From Nymphaea colorata (taxonomy: Eukaryota; Streptophyta; Magnoliopsida; Nymphaeales; Nymphaeaceae): 64,000 bases of DNA. Made by a program: the position numbers and the translations under genes. The stretch covers positions 620,001 through 684,000 of the forward strand of contig NW_022204507.1 in NCBI RefSeq assembly GCF_008831285.2. Reading direction: 5' to 3'. This document shows positions 11,301 through 24,700 of the stretch, in pieces. The notes under the pieces were generated by a model that had not been told where the DNA came from, ran no database searches, and saw only the letters and a program-made list of their open reading frames with translations. Positions within the stretch are counted from its first letter, which is position 1. Every line of letters starts with the position of its first letter.

Positions 11301-14300
11301 TTCCAGCATACAATAATATCCAATCTTTTACTGAAACCGTCATATTATCAGTACTTCCAGCTTCCATAATGGAAAAGCGGGACAAAGCCCAAATAACAGC
11401 CTTAGCGAATGAAATAGGCAGAGAAGAGAGATTCATTTCCACTAAAACATTGAACCAAATCAAAGGAATGCACATCCACTCGTTACATTCCCTAACAGTT
11501 AGTTTGCTTAATGTGTTAAACTCGGTCCAGCAAGTGGTTTCCTTTTCCTCAGCATCACCTGAAAAAGGATCATCATCTTCATCATCATTGAAGGCCCTGG
11601 AAACATTTATTTCAGTATATGAATGGAGTTTCAACTTCCAACATGCCAAAGCTGCTGTATCAGAAACTATAATTGTGTTGAAAAGATCAAAAGCGGGCTG
11701 CCTCAGAGAACTGTGCAGTGCAGAGTCCTTCAATGAACAGAGAAGAGACGGGCCCCTGTTCAAAAAAATGGATAGACTAATTAGTACTTATTTGAATACT
11801 TGAACAAGTCAGTGATCCTTCATTGGTCATGGAGTTTAATGCAAAAGCTTACAAGATGACAGTCAAACATTGACAGACTGACAGAGATTACAATATCCTG
11901 TAAAAAGCAACAGTTTTTTAAGACAAATTTTAACTAAAGAAGATTACTGATGATATTGCAAGCTTTTTTTACAGCGACAAGAAAACACTCTTCATCAGTT
12001 ATTTTTCAAATTAAAGCAAAAACAAGACAAGAACATCAATGCTTTTGTGTCTGTAGCCCCCTTACAACACTGTTGCCAACCAATAGATGGCAGGCCACAG
12101 GAAGTCTTAACTCCTTTGCAAATTCCAAATCACAAAATCCAAGTATTTGTTCCAGAACGGCATTATATTTAACAAGATAAATTGATAGCAATACCACAAC
12201 ACATTAGGAAATTCAAAAAGGCTAAATGTTGGATATATTTCTGATTGACTATTACCAGAGAAGAACATGGCCAACATTCAGAAAGAAAAGTTCCCATCTA
12301 AAACAAGGGATGTTTATGACCAAATTACAATCTGAAGAACAGGAGTAATGTTTACTGATGAAGCATTCTAACCAACTTCTAAAATAACAGACAAGTTAGA
12401 AGACAAAGGTATTACACGAATGCATAGTTCTTGACATAAAGAAAAACATTTGACACCACTATGATGAACCAAACAGAATCATCTATAAAAGTATCTTTAC
12501 TGCAGAAGCATATGGATCTTCTACAGAGAAGAGCTTCACATGCTCAACAAACCGCAATCCTTGATTAGAGAATGACAGAGCAAGCAAAGACGGACTGGCA
12601 ACATACAAGAAAAAAAGAACAAAAAATCTGGAAAATGAGCAAAAAGCTCTACAAAATGAGAATGGAGCATAGCTCCTTTACATGCAAGAAGGAAAATAAG
12701 AGTGCCAGCTGTTGGCTGGGCGTGTGGTTAGTAACTAGCTGTTTCACTTCGCTAGCAGCTAAGGGCTGCTTTGTCATTTAGCAAAACAGTCATTACCAAA
12801 TACCAAAAGATCTAAAAAATGTAAAGAACAAAGAAATATAAAAAACAGATAAAAATTACTACATATATATAACAATATATAGTTACATTCAATGGGAACT
12901 GTTGTTTAGAGAAGTAGAGAAGGACAAGAAGAAAACGTGAGGAGGAATGAGAGTAAGGAGCTGTTCACCTATTACGGCTGCTCCCTTTCCTTTAAAGAAT
13001 AATTAGGGTTATGTTTATCCTTTTACAGAAAGAGTCCAACAAAACTTTAAAATTCAGAAAGCTACCTAATACTAAAATTCCAAAATACAAAAAACTCAAA
13101 TGCCAAACCGGTAAGTTGTTTCAACACTCCCCCTCAAGCTGGAGTATAGATGTCTATCATGTTCAGCTTGTTACAACACTTTATGAAATCAGATATAGAA
13201 AGAGCTTTGGTAAATATATCTGCAATTTGATCTTCTAAAGCAATATATTCAGTAGAAATAATTCTTGTTTAAACCAAGTCCCTAATGTAATGACAATCAA
13301 CTTCGATATGATTGGTCTGTTCGTGGAAAACCAGATTATTTGCTATATAAGTAGCCGCTTTATTATAACATTGCATTTTTATAAGCAATTCTGTCTGAAT
13401 TCCAAGACCTTTTCGCATGGCTCTCACCCAGGTGATTTCAGTGGCAGTTTGGGCCATGGCTCGATATTCTGACTCTGCACTTGATCAAGAAATAACTGCT
13501 TGCTTTTTACTTCTCCAAGAGACTAAGTTACCACCAACAAAGATACAGAATCTCGTAGTGGACTTTCTCTCATCAATAGAGTCCGCATAATCTGCATCAG
13601 AATAAGTTTCTATCTGAAGTGAAGAACTTCTTCTAAATAATGGACCTTTTCAAGAAAACCTTTTAGGAATTTCAATAATAACATAGCTGCATTCCAATGG
13701 ACTTTTCTTGGTTTATCCATAAACTGACTTAATTTTCCCACAACGAAAGATATGTCAGGTTTAGTAATGGTTACATATAGTAGCTTTCCAATCAGAGACC
13801 AATATGATTTGCTATCAACAGGCTCAGATTTATCATCATACAAGTGAATACGAGAATTCATAGGAATAGATGCCGGTTTAGTTTCAGTGATACTTGTCTC
13901 TTGTAGCAAATCAAGTACATATTTTCTTTGGGAAAGAACTAGACCTTCTTTACTTCTTGCTACTTCTATCCAGTAAGTAACGTAGAGAGCCAAGATCTTT
14001 AGTAACAAAGTGTTGTTGGAGATACTTTTTTATGTCTTCTATTTCTTGTTCACTGTCACCAGTTAAAATAATGTCATCTACATATATCACCATAACAACC
14101 ATACCTCTTGAGGTCCTTTTTATGAACAATGAATGATCCAAAGGAGATCTATGAAACTCAAACTTGGAAACAACATCACACAACTTCTGAAACCATGCTC
14201 TGGAACTCTGTTTCAAACCATATATAGCCTTCTTTAACAAACATACCTTGGTACACTCCCCCTGTTTCTCAAAGTCCGGCAGTTGCTGCATATAAACGAC

Positions 14301-17300
14301 TTCAGATAAATCCCCATACAGAAAGGCATTTTTAACATCGAGTTGGTACATATTCCATTCATAATGAACTGCAACAGATATAATGAGCCGTATAGTGCCC
14401 AGAGAAGTTTCAAAGAAGTCAATACCATATGTCTGTGTGTACCCTTTTACTACCAATCGTGTCATGTATCGATCAACCTTACCATCTAAGTTATACTTAA
14501 TAGTAAATACCCATTTCGAGCCGACAATATCTGCCCCAGAAGGACATTCAACAAGATCCCAAGTGTGGTGAGATATTAGAGAATTCATCTCCTCCTTCAT
14601 TGCTTGGTACCACTTAGAGTCCAAAATAACTTGTTCATGTGAAATAGGAAAGGAAGTAGTTGACATGGCATCAATAAATTTGCACATATGATCTCCCAAA
14701 TGAGTTGTACTAACAAATTTAGAAAAATGATGAATTTGCATTGTTTGATCCCTTTATGCAGTGCAATTGGTAGTTCATTAGGATGAGATGCATCAAGGGA
14801 ACACTCAGGCATGTCATGTAATTCAGAACTATTTACCTCCTGAGAGCAAGACGGTGCAGGGTCATTAGATGATGGATTTCTTCTTGATTATGTAAGAGGA
14901 GGATCTTTAAACCGTGGAATGGAGGGATTGGAACAGGTGGCTGATGATAAAAATGGAAGGGACTCAAGTGGAATAAGAGGCATTGGAAGTGGAACAGAAT
15001 GGGGCATCTCAAACTGTGGATATGAGGGGCTTGCAGGAAAGAATGAAGAAGACTAGAGGAAGGTTACATCGCACTGACAAACTCTCGATTAGATATAGGA
15101 TCAAGGCATTGATACTCTTTTTGATTTCTAGAGTATCCCACAAATACACATTTACTTGCTTGCGCAGCTAGTTTATCTCGACTAGGTCCAGGTTTATGTA
15201 CAAAGTGCATCCAAATATACGTGAAGGCAAAGAGAACAAGGCCCTGTTTGGGTAGAGGATTTGAATTGGAATCTTGTTGTCTATGGAAGATGATGCACTC
15301 TATTTATTACGTAACATGCGGTCAAGATTGCATTTCCCAAAAATTTGAAAAGCATATGAGAATGAATCATCATCGCGCAAGCTACATCCAACAAATGGCG
15401 ATGTTTTCTTTCAACTACACCATTTTGTTGAGATGTGTGAGGGCAGGTAAAATGTGGCACAATACCATGGGATTTATAGAATTCAGGTAGAGAAGTAGAT
15501 TTGAGCTCGAGAACATTGTTAGTGCGAACAACCTTGACACAATAACTAAATTGATTTTTTAATTCCAATATGAAAGATTTCAAGATACAAGGAGCTTCAA
15601 TTCTATCTTTCATCAAAAAAACCCAAGTGACGAGAGAACTCATCAACAATGGACAGATAACAAAGAAACGACAACTGACTTGGAACCCAACTACGCCCCC
15701 AAACATCAACATGAACTAAATCAAATAGATTTTGACTAGACTTTGACTCGATAGAAGTTGAGGAAGAAATCTGAGGACATAGCAGCCGACGTTTAGGGAA
15801 GGATGGATGACAAGTCTAAGATGCCATGGGAAAGCACTTGAAGATGAATCAACTAAGAATGACGTCTCCTTAACAGATGTATCCAAGAAGTAGATTTCAT
15901 CTCTCTCATGGCCTCCACCAATCTTCCTCCCAGTCGATAGGTTCTAAAATACACAAATACCCGGGTCAAAAATAACTTGGCAATTCATCTCTTTAGTTAG
16001 TTTGCTTACAGATAACAAATGCTTTGGAAATTCAAGAGTATATAGCACATCATAAACATGCAAAGATGGAGAGAGATCAACATCTCCATGCCTTTCTACC
16101 GAAGATAGCCTTCCATCCGCCAATCGAACATGCTATGAGGGATTAAATTTCTGCAGGTTTGAAATACTAATATCTCCACAAAAGTGTTTAGATGCTCCAG
16201 AATCAATTATCCAACAACCATTAGAAGAAGTTCTACCTGCAGAATATGTTGAATTTGTGATAATTGTGGATGCCGATGTGGTAGAAGGTATAGCATTTGA
16301 TCAATGCTCCATAATTAAATCAAGTTCGGCCAGACTTAGATTAAGAGATGCATCTATAGAAGCAGTCGTGGGTTTCGCCTTAGGAACTATACTGATAGAC
16401 TGTGTTGGGAGCAGAAATGGATGAGAATGTCACAGTCGAGGATGTGGATGAGTTAGGTTTACCCACTTTGTTCCAGCACCTATCCTCTAAGTGACCCAAA
16501 CGACCACAATATGTGCATTGAAGTCTTCCACATCCTCCTGGACCTCGGCCTCTTCCTCTACCACGGGAAGAGTATAATCCACTTCGTCCTCCTCCAAATG
16601 AGGAAAGAGCAAATGGCTGTGAGTTGTTTGAGGATGGAGGAAGAGTAACTGCCAATCTATTTAGCATGTTAAAGAACTCATCAAGAGCAAGGCAATTTGA
16701 TCCTGTAAGCATTTGAGCCTTGTTTGCAGAATAATCGGATGATAGTCCAGCAAGAAATTTAACAACAATCATTTGCTCGATGTGAGATTTGAGACAATGC
16801 TTACAGGGCAGTTTTAAGTCTTATGGCTATGTTAACTTAGACATTGAATCTATTCCTCCTTCGTATGAATATCCTTGTGAAGCAAAACAGGAGATCACGA
16901 TCAACATATACACTTCACTCTTTCCCCTGCAAACCCGAATTCCTGAAGAAACTCTTAGAACACTTTTAATTGAAGAAGATGTATATTCACAACTGAAGTG
17001 TTGGAGAGCTTATACAATTGCTGCAGACCAACATGCCCGGTGGACAAGGACTACTTGTATGGTAGCCGAAGATAGAAATACACGAATCTTCCTAGCAGAT
17101 AGTTGGCTTACTGAGAAATTTTACATTCCCTTCCAAAGTATCTCACAGATAAACCCTGGCCTCTGTGAACATTTCTACCAAATCCACGACAGTAATCCTG
17201 CAGAATGGACAGGTGACGATCAAAATGTTGGAGCAGTCATTCACAGAGACGACAATGAAGATGCGTAGAATGATGAAGGAGTATGGGATAATAATGAACA

Positions 17301-18681
17301 ATATGAAGAAGAAATTATAGAAGAAATAGGAAACAACTGAAAAAAGTAGGGACGAAGCTGCTGAGTCTTTAACCCTGTAGCCTAACGTTTGTCAAGTTCG
17401 ATAAAACTTGACCCTTGTAAGTTATGGATAAACTTTCCATGGGTACAGTGCTTCCCATGTAATACTTAAGCATCATCCGTTTGAGAAGAAACGTGATAAA
17501 CTTCTCTTTGGGAAAATCCCCCAAGTTAAAAATAGGATATGCGTTGTAGATTATCGCTTCAAAATCTACCCTGGAAAAACCCTCTAGGATAAATATGGGT
17601 TTTACGTTTGTAAATTTTTGGTATAAAAATTTACCCTGTGACGCACCCCACAGGCTAAGCACTGGGTCACATCCTGAGGCAAATCATTTCGAAGAGCCTC
17701 TAGAAGATCGTTGTAGTTGCTGACTTTCTTTATGTAATATAAAGCAACGTTGCGTGAAGACAAAGGAAATAAGGACGAAGGAATCTCACACGCGTCAAAA
17801 AAGTAATAGAAAAAAGACACAAGGCTTCGAAAGCAAAGGCGGTTACTGTAGCAGTTACTGTAGCAATCACTGTAGCAAACTGTAGCACTGCGGCGGACAC
17901 TGTAGCGATTGTAGCACTGCGGCGGACACTGTAGCATACTGTAGCACTGCGACGGACACTATAGCGTACTGTAGCACTTTTTTCTTTTTTCTTTTTGGAC
18001 ACGATCGACTGCCACCTCATCCAACACACGACAGTTGTCCACCTTCGAGTTCCTTCGATTGTAACTACTTTTGTTTGCTTGTGTTTAGCTTGTTCGGGAA
18101 GGAATCTTATTCCTTTTCCATATTGTAATTTGTTTTGATGTCCCGTGCCTATATAAACACCACCCCAGTGTCTGTACTCAGCATCCGATCATCCCCTCTC
18201 ACCCATCCACCTCCGAGTACTTTCTTCTAAGTGCTTGAGTTCATCTCTCTTCCTCACCCCCCTTCCTTTTCTTCTCCACTCCTCTGCCTCCCATGTTGTA
18301 AAAGCGAACCGACGCTTTTTGTGCTTAAATCCGGCCCCCTTTTTCAGTTTGCATTTTCAATCTACAGTAGATTCATATTTTATGGTTTGTGCCTTAGAGC
18401 ACTTGAGGTTATTGTGAGAATGTTTTCAAATTGTGCCTTTGTACATATTTTTCTCATTGATATCATTTTGAGGTTATTTGTAAGTAGCCAATTTTAGACT
18501 TGATTCTTGTGGTGATTCAAGAATTTTTTTGCTACCACATGCACCACTGATGCACGTGTAAGAAGAATTAAAAACACTTGTTTTATATCCGTTTAAGGAT
18601 TTAAGCCATACAGAAGACTAGATCCTATGTTGCATGGACATGGACACAGGTATCAATGTTGGACACAAGTGTCTGACACGG

Positions 18682-18721
<40 letters not shown>

Positions 18722-21700
18722 AGAGAGAGAGAGAGAGAGAGAGAACAGAAATAACAAATTTTACAAGCAAAAAATGACAAAATGCTCAATTAAAATCTGT
18801 TATATAATTAATTAATTAACTGTTTAATAGCTTTATTTGTCTACATTTGTAAATATTTTTAGTCTGCTTTCAATTAAATAAAAATATTAAAAATCAGTTT
18901 TAGAAGATGACCCCCGAGGCATTCCTTTCAAAGGACAATAGGAGCAGCCTGTCACCCTTTTAAAGGACAATGGTCCCATATCATCCCTTTTGAAGGACTG
19001 ACTAGAGGTGCAAAGAGAGAGAGAGAGAGAGAGTGGAAAAACAAGAGGGAACTGGGAAGAAAAGAAAAAGGGGAGAGAGAAGGGAGGAGAGAGAAAAGAA
19101 AAGAAGGGAAAAAGAGACACGTGTGACTTTTTTCAGGGCACTTCATATTTTAAAAAAATGAAGTGTCTCAGGCTATGTCACATAGGTACAGGTACGGGTG
19201 CAGGTACGGGGGGTGCGGGTACGGGTACGGACCATTTTTAAAAAACTTGGGTGCGGGGATACGGCCGTACACACACATGCACATATACATATATGTATGT
19301 CAAAAAAATTCAAACAGAATAACATATTCGCACATATATATATCAAAAAATTACAAACAGAATAACATATTCATAAATCATAATCCAAAATTTATCATTC
19401 TTGATTCTCATTCTCCTCAATCGCAAATTTACTGCTCAACTGAGGCCAAAGAAAATCATGCGTGTACAGAAGCATAATCACAAACAAAAGAACAACATTA
19501 ACTTTTACATAACAAGATAAAGGAGCTAGCGAAGCAAAAAACGAATCCCAACACTACGAAGCAAGAATGAAGAAAAAAGAAGGAAGTGGGACATTAAAAT
19601 GAGGGTTTCGAAAATTTTAACGTTAAAATGGTTTAAAAAGTTAAAATGTAAAATTCGTTAACATTAAAATCGGACAAATTTGGACTCAGTCAACTTTGGC
19701 CGAGTCTAAAAAAGGTCAAAATGACCTTGGGTGCGTCAAGTAGTACCCTGCCGTACCCAGGGCCATACCTGTGTCGTACCCATACCGTGCGGATACTCCT
19801 CCTCAGGAGGAGTACCCGTGTGACAGAGGTCTCAGGTGTGTTGACCCATAGTGTCAGCATCGGACCTTCATGTTTTTAGAAGTATCTATAGAACATAGGC
19901 TTGCATCTAACCTGAACTGGAACGCATGTTTGCAAAGAGCCATTAGTTAATAGTGTGAGTTTACATAGGTCCAGACTCCAAACCAAGTGAAACATGAGAA
20001 TCTCCATGGTTATGACCAACCTTGGCTGAGTCAACATTTTGACTACTGAACCAACCATGACTCTGCTGAGTCAATCATATCCACTGTCTAAGTCCAGTCA
20101 AGAGGCTTACTGATTTAGTAATTCTAAATTATTTTCCATTTTATCAATTTTAGTTTATATCCATGTATTAATATTATGTGTAATGTACAAAGCTAAATTA
20201 CACATGTGCACCAAATATGGTGCTGCACCCGCATCGACTCGGGTGCTGGTGCAGCCCGACACGGCACCCGACTCGGTCAAATCGAATCGGGTGCTACTGG
20301 CCTATTTTATTTAATAAAACTTTGAATTTTGTATGAGATTAGGGCAACCTTGATAAAAAAAAAATTAAAATATAGACAAATAAAATTATTTATATTACAG
20401 ATCATATATATATATATATATGCTCTCTCCGCACGGACCGCACCCGCATCCAAATTTTTTTTAACTTGCCTCATACCGCACCCGCACCCATGTGACATAG
20501 GTACAAAGTATACGTTTTATTCTATGTATCGCTTAATGTATGTAATAAAATATTTATATGTTAATACTCGAGATTTTTTAAGTTAAACATGACATGCATC
20601 ATTTTTTTAATATATAAACCAAAAAACCTTAACTTGCCCCAGCAAACTGGTGCTACCGTTGACCAGTTGATGAGTTCTTATATTGCCAACAATGACCAAT
20701 CATATATTCTTATATTAAGGTTAAACACTGAATAAGATAATCAAAGCAGAAAGATGGTACGCATCCAAATCTAGAATGGAACAAGAACTAGTTAGAACAC
20801 TATACGAAGTGATTCAAAAGTTACAAGTGTAAAGGCCTAGTAGACAGTGGCTTACCACATGTGTGAACACTCTAAAGGTGGGCATGGGGGTTTCATCTTA
20901 TAACCACGATCTACGATAAGAAGGGCTATCTGAAAATTAAATCTTGCAATAACCAGAAGCAGTAGGCATCAGAAAGAGTAAATAAATGCAGAGAAAGGAT
21001 AAAAGACTTAAATCACATGAGAACAGAGACATCCAAAGAATTAGAAGCCAAACACTTTTGGCTCATTTTCAAGATATAAACAAACCTTGCAAGCCTTCTT
21101 CTGCATTAAAAGACTAAAGTTACTACTACGAGGAACTTGGTGAAGGAGGAAGTAGAGAAGGTGCCTTCGCTGCTTTTCATGTTCACCATCTTGCAAAGGC
21201 TCCAAAGACTATGCACGCACAAAAATCACAAAAATCATCCAATCAAAAATGAAATTCCAAAGCCTCAAAGGGGAACAAGAAAAAAATAAGAACAAAGTAT
21301 CAAATGAAACAACTGACCTTTAAAAATGGCATGAAAAGGTCAAATATTTCTTTATGGCTTTTCTCATTTCGGGTATGAAAACATTGACCCAAGAATGTGT
21401 TGCGCATCACACTTGGAGAAAATGTGGTTTTTAACCAAGCTTTACATCCTAACGATCCAAATATCCCCAAAAATCACCAACAAAAGGAATGACTGATTTA
21501 AATTCAACATTAAAAGAAAAAACAAAAACAATAGCTTACCAAGCATTTCAAAGAGCAAACGCAAACAGGTGACTGCATGACTGAATTCCACTGTATCATC
21601 ACTAATGTGATTAAGTACGATGCTGAGAAAAATGGGATATCGCTCCAGTATACCTTCTTCAAATGCTTGTGGCTCTAAGAAGACAAGCCTTTAGAGGATT

Positions 21701-24700
21701 GTGCCATGTCAAAAAGATGCAACAAAAATGGAGGATGCTAGCATCAGGCAAAGAAAGATAATTGATGCAAAAATCCTCATCTAGATGTCATTGAATTGTT
21801 TTAATTATTGGCTTACAGAGCTTTGATCCCAAGCCATACTGTTATACGTTCAAGTTGCATCCTTGGTCGTGAGGTGTTCAAAGTTGACCGTGAAATTTCA
21901 AATTCTAACATGGATATACACTTCTTCAACAAGGGCTGCAATGGCTCAATATCTGCTGCTTTTCTGGAGTACAGCAGACCAACAAAAGTTGTTTGGGTCA
22001 GTATTCACAAGCCATAAAATCATGAAAAAATGAAACAAGAGACAAAGAGAAGTAAATAAAAGAGAGGTGTTCTGCAAGACTCAGATCTATCAACTATACT
22101 GCCCAGCACAAAATCATGAAAATTTAGAACTGAACAAGTATACAGAGACAAATGGAAACTGCAAAGACAAACAAGAGGAATCTTTTCCCATACAATAAGT
22201 CAATAACAATATAATGAAGCTAAGCATTCCATAGCATTTAAAACAATAACAAACAATATAAATTTCAACCTTCTTATTTCACAATATCAAAATGATGAAT
22301 GCATGGTCATCATTTTTAATAAAAATTTCCACCTTAAAGAAACACAGGCTCCCATTATGGAATATCCTCGCAGGCTCTCCTCTTCACACATGTGATTGCA
22401 TTATTTTCTGTTAAATTTATATGGATCTCCCAAGATGCCCTGAAGAGTTGTGGACAATGTGAAGCACTCGTCCCTAAGAGGCTTCATTTGCCCCAAACAA
22501 TAAAATATTTGAAATAACTTAAGTATGCATGATAGGCAATTTCAACTTTCAAGGTACTTCCTGTCGATGATGAGGAAGGTTTTTGAAGATTAAAGAACCT
22601 GACAGCTCTTTAATATTTTTAAATATTTTCCTGGTTTACATTGTAATTTTATTGTTTACCCTAATTCTCCATTAAGGGTTAGGGTAAGAGATCAATAGAT
22701 TTTTACGTGTCTTTCTTCTCTCTCTTTCTCTCACGATAACATACTTTACAAGAACGTCACATGTGGGACCTGGTTGCTCCACCTTCAAGTTGTGATATTG
22801 TTGGCTCCAAATGGGTATTTATTGTCAAATACCATGCAGATGGGACCCTTGAACGCTATAAAGCTCGACTGGTTGCAAAAGGATTTACTCAGACCTATGG
22901 CATTGATTTCTTTGACACCTTCTCACCAGTTGCCCGATTAGGTACCATTCGTCTATTGATTTCTCTTGCAGTTCACTATGACTAGCAGATGCATCAATTG
23001 GATTTTAAAAATGCATTCTTGTATAGCGATCTTGAGGAGACAGTCTATATGCAATAACCACCTGGTTTTGAGGTTCAGCAGGAGTGTGGGAAGGTGTACA
23101 AATTGCGGAAGGCTATATATGGACTGAAACAAAGTCTCCGAGCGTGGTTTCACAAACTATCTGATATTGTCTCACAGAGTGGATTCCAAAGGTCACCCCT
23201 TGACCATTCAGTGTTTGTTAAGAAGGGAGCGCTAGGTATGGTTATCTTGGCAATATATGTTGATGATATTATATTGACCGGCAACTATAAACAAGGTATA
23301 TCTGAGACCAAAGAATTTCTTCAAAAGCACTTTGTCACAAAAGACCTTGGACACTTGAGATATTTTCTTGGGATAGAAGTGGCTCGTGGTAAGGAAGGAA
23401 TCATTCTCTCTCAAAGAAAGTATGTTTTAGACTTATTGCAAGAAACAGGAATGTTGGGAGCAAAAACCTGCCACCATTCTCATGCATCCACGATTGCATT
23501 TACATGATGAGCAGTCAGAGCCTGTAGATTCTAAGACGTACAGATCTTTGATTGGAAAGCTCCTTTATGTGACAGTTACAAGACCGGATATTAGTTTTGT
23601 TGTGGGAAAGTTGAGTCAGTTTATGGAGAAACCACGGAAGGTCCATTGGGAAGCTGCATTGATGATACTCAAATACTTAAAATCTTCTCCTGGCAAAGAA
23701 CTACTATTCAAGAAAGGGAAGACCTTAGATGTCCGAGCCTATAGTGATGCAGACTACGCAGGATCTATTGAAGATAGAAAATCTACCACTCGGTTTTGTG
23801 TTTTTGTAGAAGGGAATCTTATATCATGGAGGAGCAAGAAACAGAATGTGGTCTCACGGTCTAGTGCTGAGTCAGAATATAAGGTCATGGCCCAAACGGC
23901 AGCAGAATTGACATGGGTTAAATCCATGCTTGAAAGCCTAGAAATTTCAGTTCAACTACCTATGACTATGTTTTGTGATAACAGGGCAGCCACCTATACT
24001 GCAAACAACCCGGTCTTCCACGAAAGAACTAAACACATTGAAATAGACTATCATTACATTCGTGATTTAGTTCAAGGAGGAGTGATCTCTACAACTCACG
24101 TGGTCTCTGGAAAACAAACTGCTGATATCTTTACTAAAGCTCTTGCAATTAGTGAGTTTTCAAAGTGTTGTAACAAGCTGAGCATGGTAGATATCTATGC
24201 TCCAGCTTGAGAAGGAGTGTTGATGATGAGGAAGGTTTTTGAATATTAAAGAACCTGACAGCTCTTTAATATTTTTAAATATTTTCCTGGTTTACATTGT
24301 AATTTTATTGTTTACCCTAATTCTCCCTTAAGTAAGGGTTAGGGTAAGAGATCAATAGATTTTTACGTGTCTTTCTTCTCTCTTTCTCTCACGAGAACAC
24401 TTACAATGTACCATTTGATTGCAAGACACAAATACATCATTGTACCTTAGCAATAACTATAGCATTGGATCATATAGGTCTTAACTTTAGTTAAGAACAC
24501 AAGATAAATATTGTAAAACACCTTTTTTGTAAGCAGTACATACAATATTAGTGAAATTACTCATACCCAACGTAAATTGATGTTCTTTCAGCCTGTTAAG
24601 GCTTCTGCCTTATAACTATAACCAATGATCTGGATGTCTATGGGACTGTTGCAAGGATATGGCCAATAGATAAAGTGACAGTTTCAACATACCAATACCC

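Larger units (their letters stand above)
12903..16790 (-). mobile_element. Copia element C, 5'-truncated
   Basis: A minus-strand copia with its 3' LTR (12903-13126), purine tract and pol in place. Sequence stops inside gag at about 16790, where a different, plus-strand sequence begins. No 5' LTR, primer site or gag N-terminus is found to the right. The polymerase is close to element D (same [18 protein letters not shown] and CCNKL ending motifs), so C and D are one lineage, but their LTRs look different. It has the same orientation as the host gene. Confidence 0.85.
16789..18500 (+). mobile_element. Candidate endogenous pararetrovirus (Caulimoviridae-like) 3' segment with promoter region
   Basis: It consists of a 159-codon reading frame with an acidic C-terminus, about 550 bp of non-coding DNA, an array of TGTAGC-containing repeats, then a strong TATATAA box followed by a CT-rich leader. 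This order (end of last frame, large intergenic promoter with repeated enhancer motifs, TATA, long leader) resembles plant pararetroviruses. No reverse transcriptase is present, so the assignment rests on layout only. A solo LTR or a host gene fragment are alternatives. The right boundary is a guess. Confidence 0.38.
11756..20855 (-). other. Intron 9 (9.1 kb)
   Basis: It contains the truncated copia C (12903-about 16790), pararetrovirus-like sequence (about 16789-18500), a TA/GA microsatellite (18683-18744) and two small TIR elements (19173-19828, 20193-20500). The first 1.1 kb (11756-12902) and 20510-20855 show nothing recognisable. Confidence 0.8.
22562..24399 (+). mobile_element. Copia element D, internal deletion derivative
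   Basis: Two near-identical LTRs of 180 and 182 bp enclose only 1.48 kb, encoding reverse transcriptase and RNase H. The gag, protease, integrase and even the primer binding site are absent: coding sequence begins about 19 bp after the 5' LTR. The flanks are CTTCC and CTTAC, a probable 5-bp target duplication with one change. It is antisense to the host gene. It needed another element's proteins to insert if the deletion came first; otherwise it was deleted in place. Confidence 0.9.

Noticed and set aside
11186-11803. 205-codon plus-strand frame
   Set aside because: It is the antisense of SEN1-like exon 10; the minus-strand exon has family motifs and splice sites.
15236-15290. GGCCCTGTTTGG motif resembling the end of a MITE
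   Set aside because: Read on the minus strand it is part of the copia C integrase-to-RT coding region and no second end exists.
17836-17980. Spaced repeats that superficially resemble a CRISPR array
   Set aside because: Units are short, irregularly spaced, without unique spacers of constant size, and the DNA is plant nuclear.
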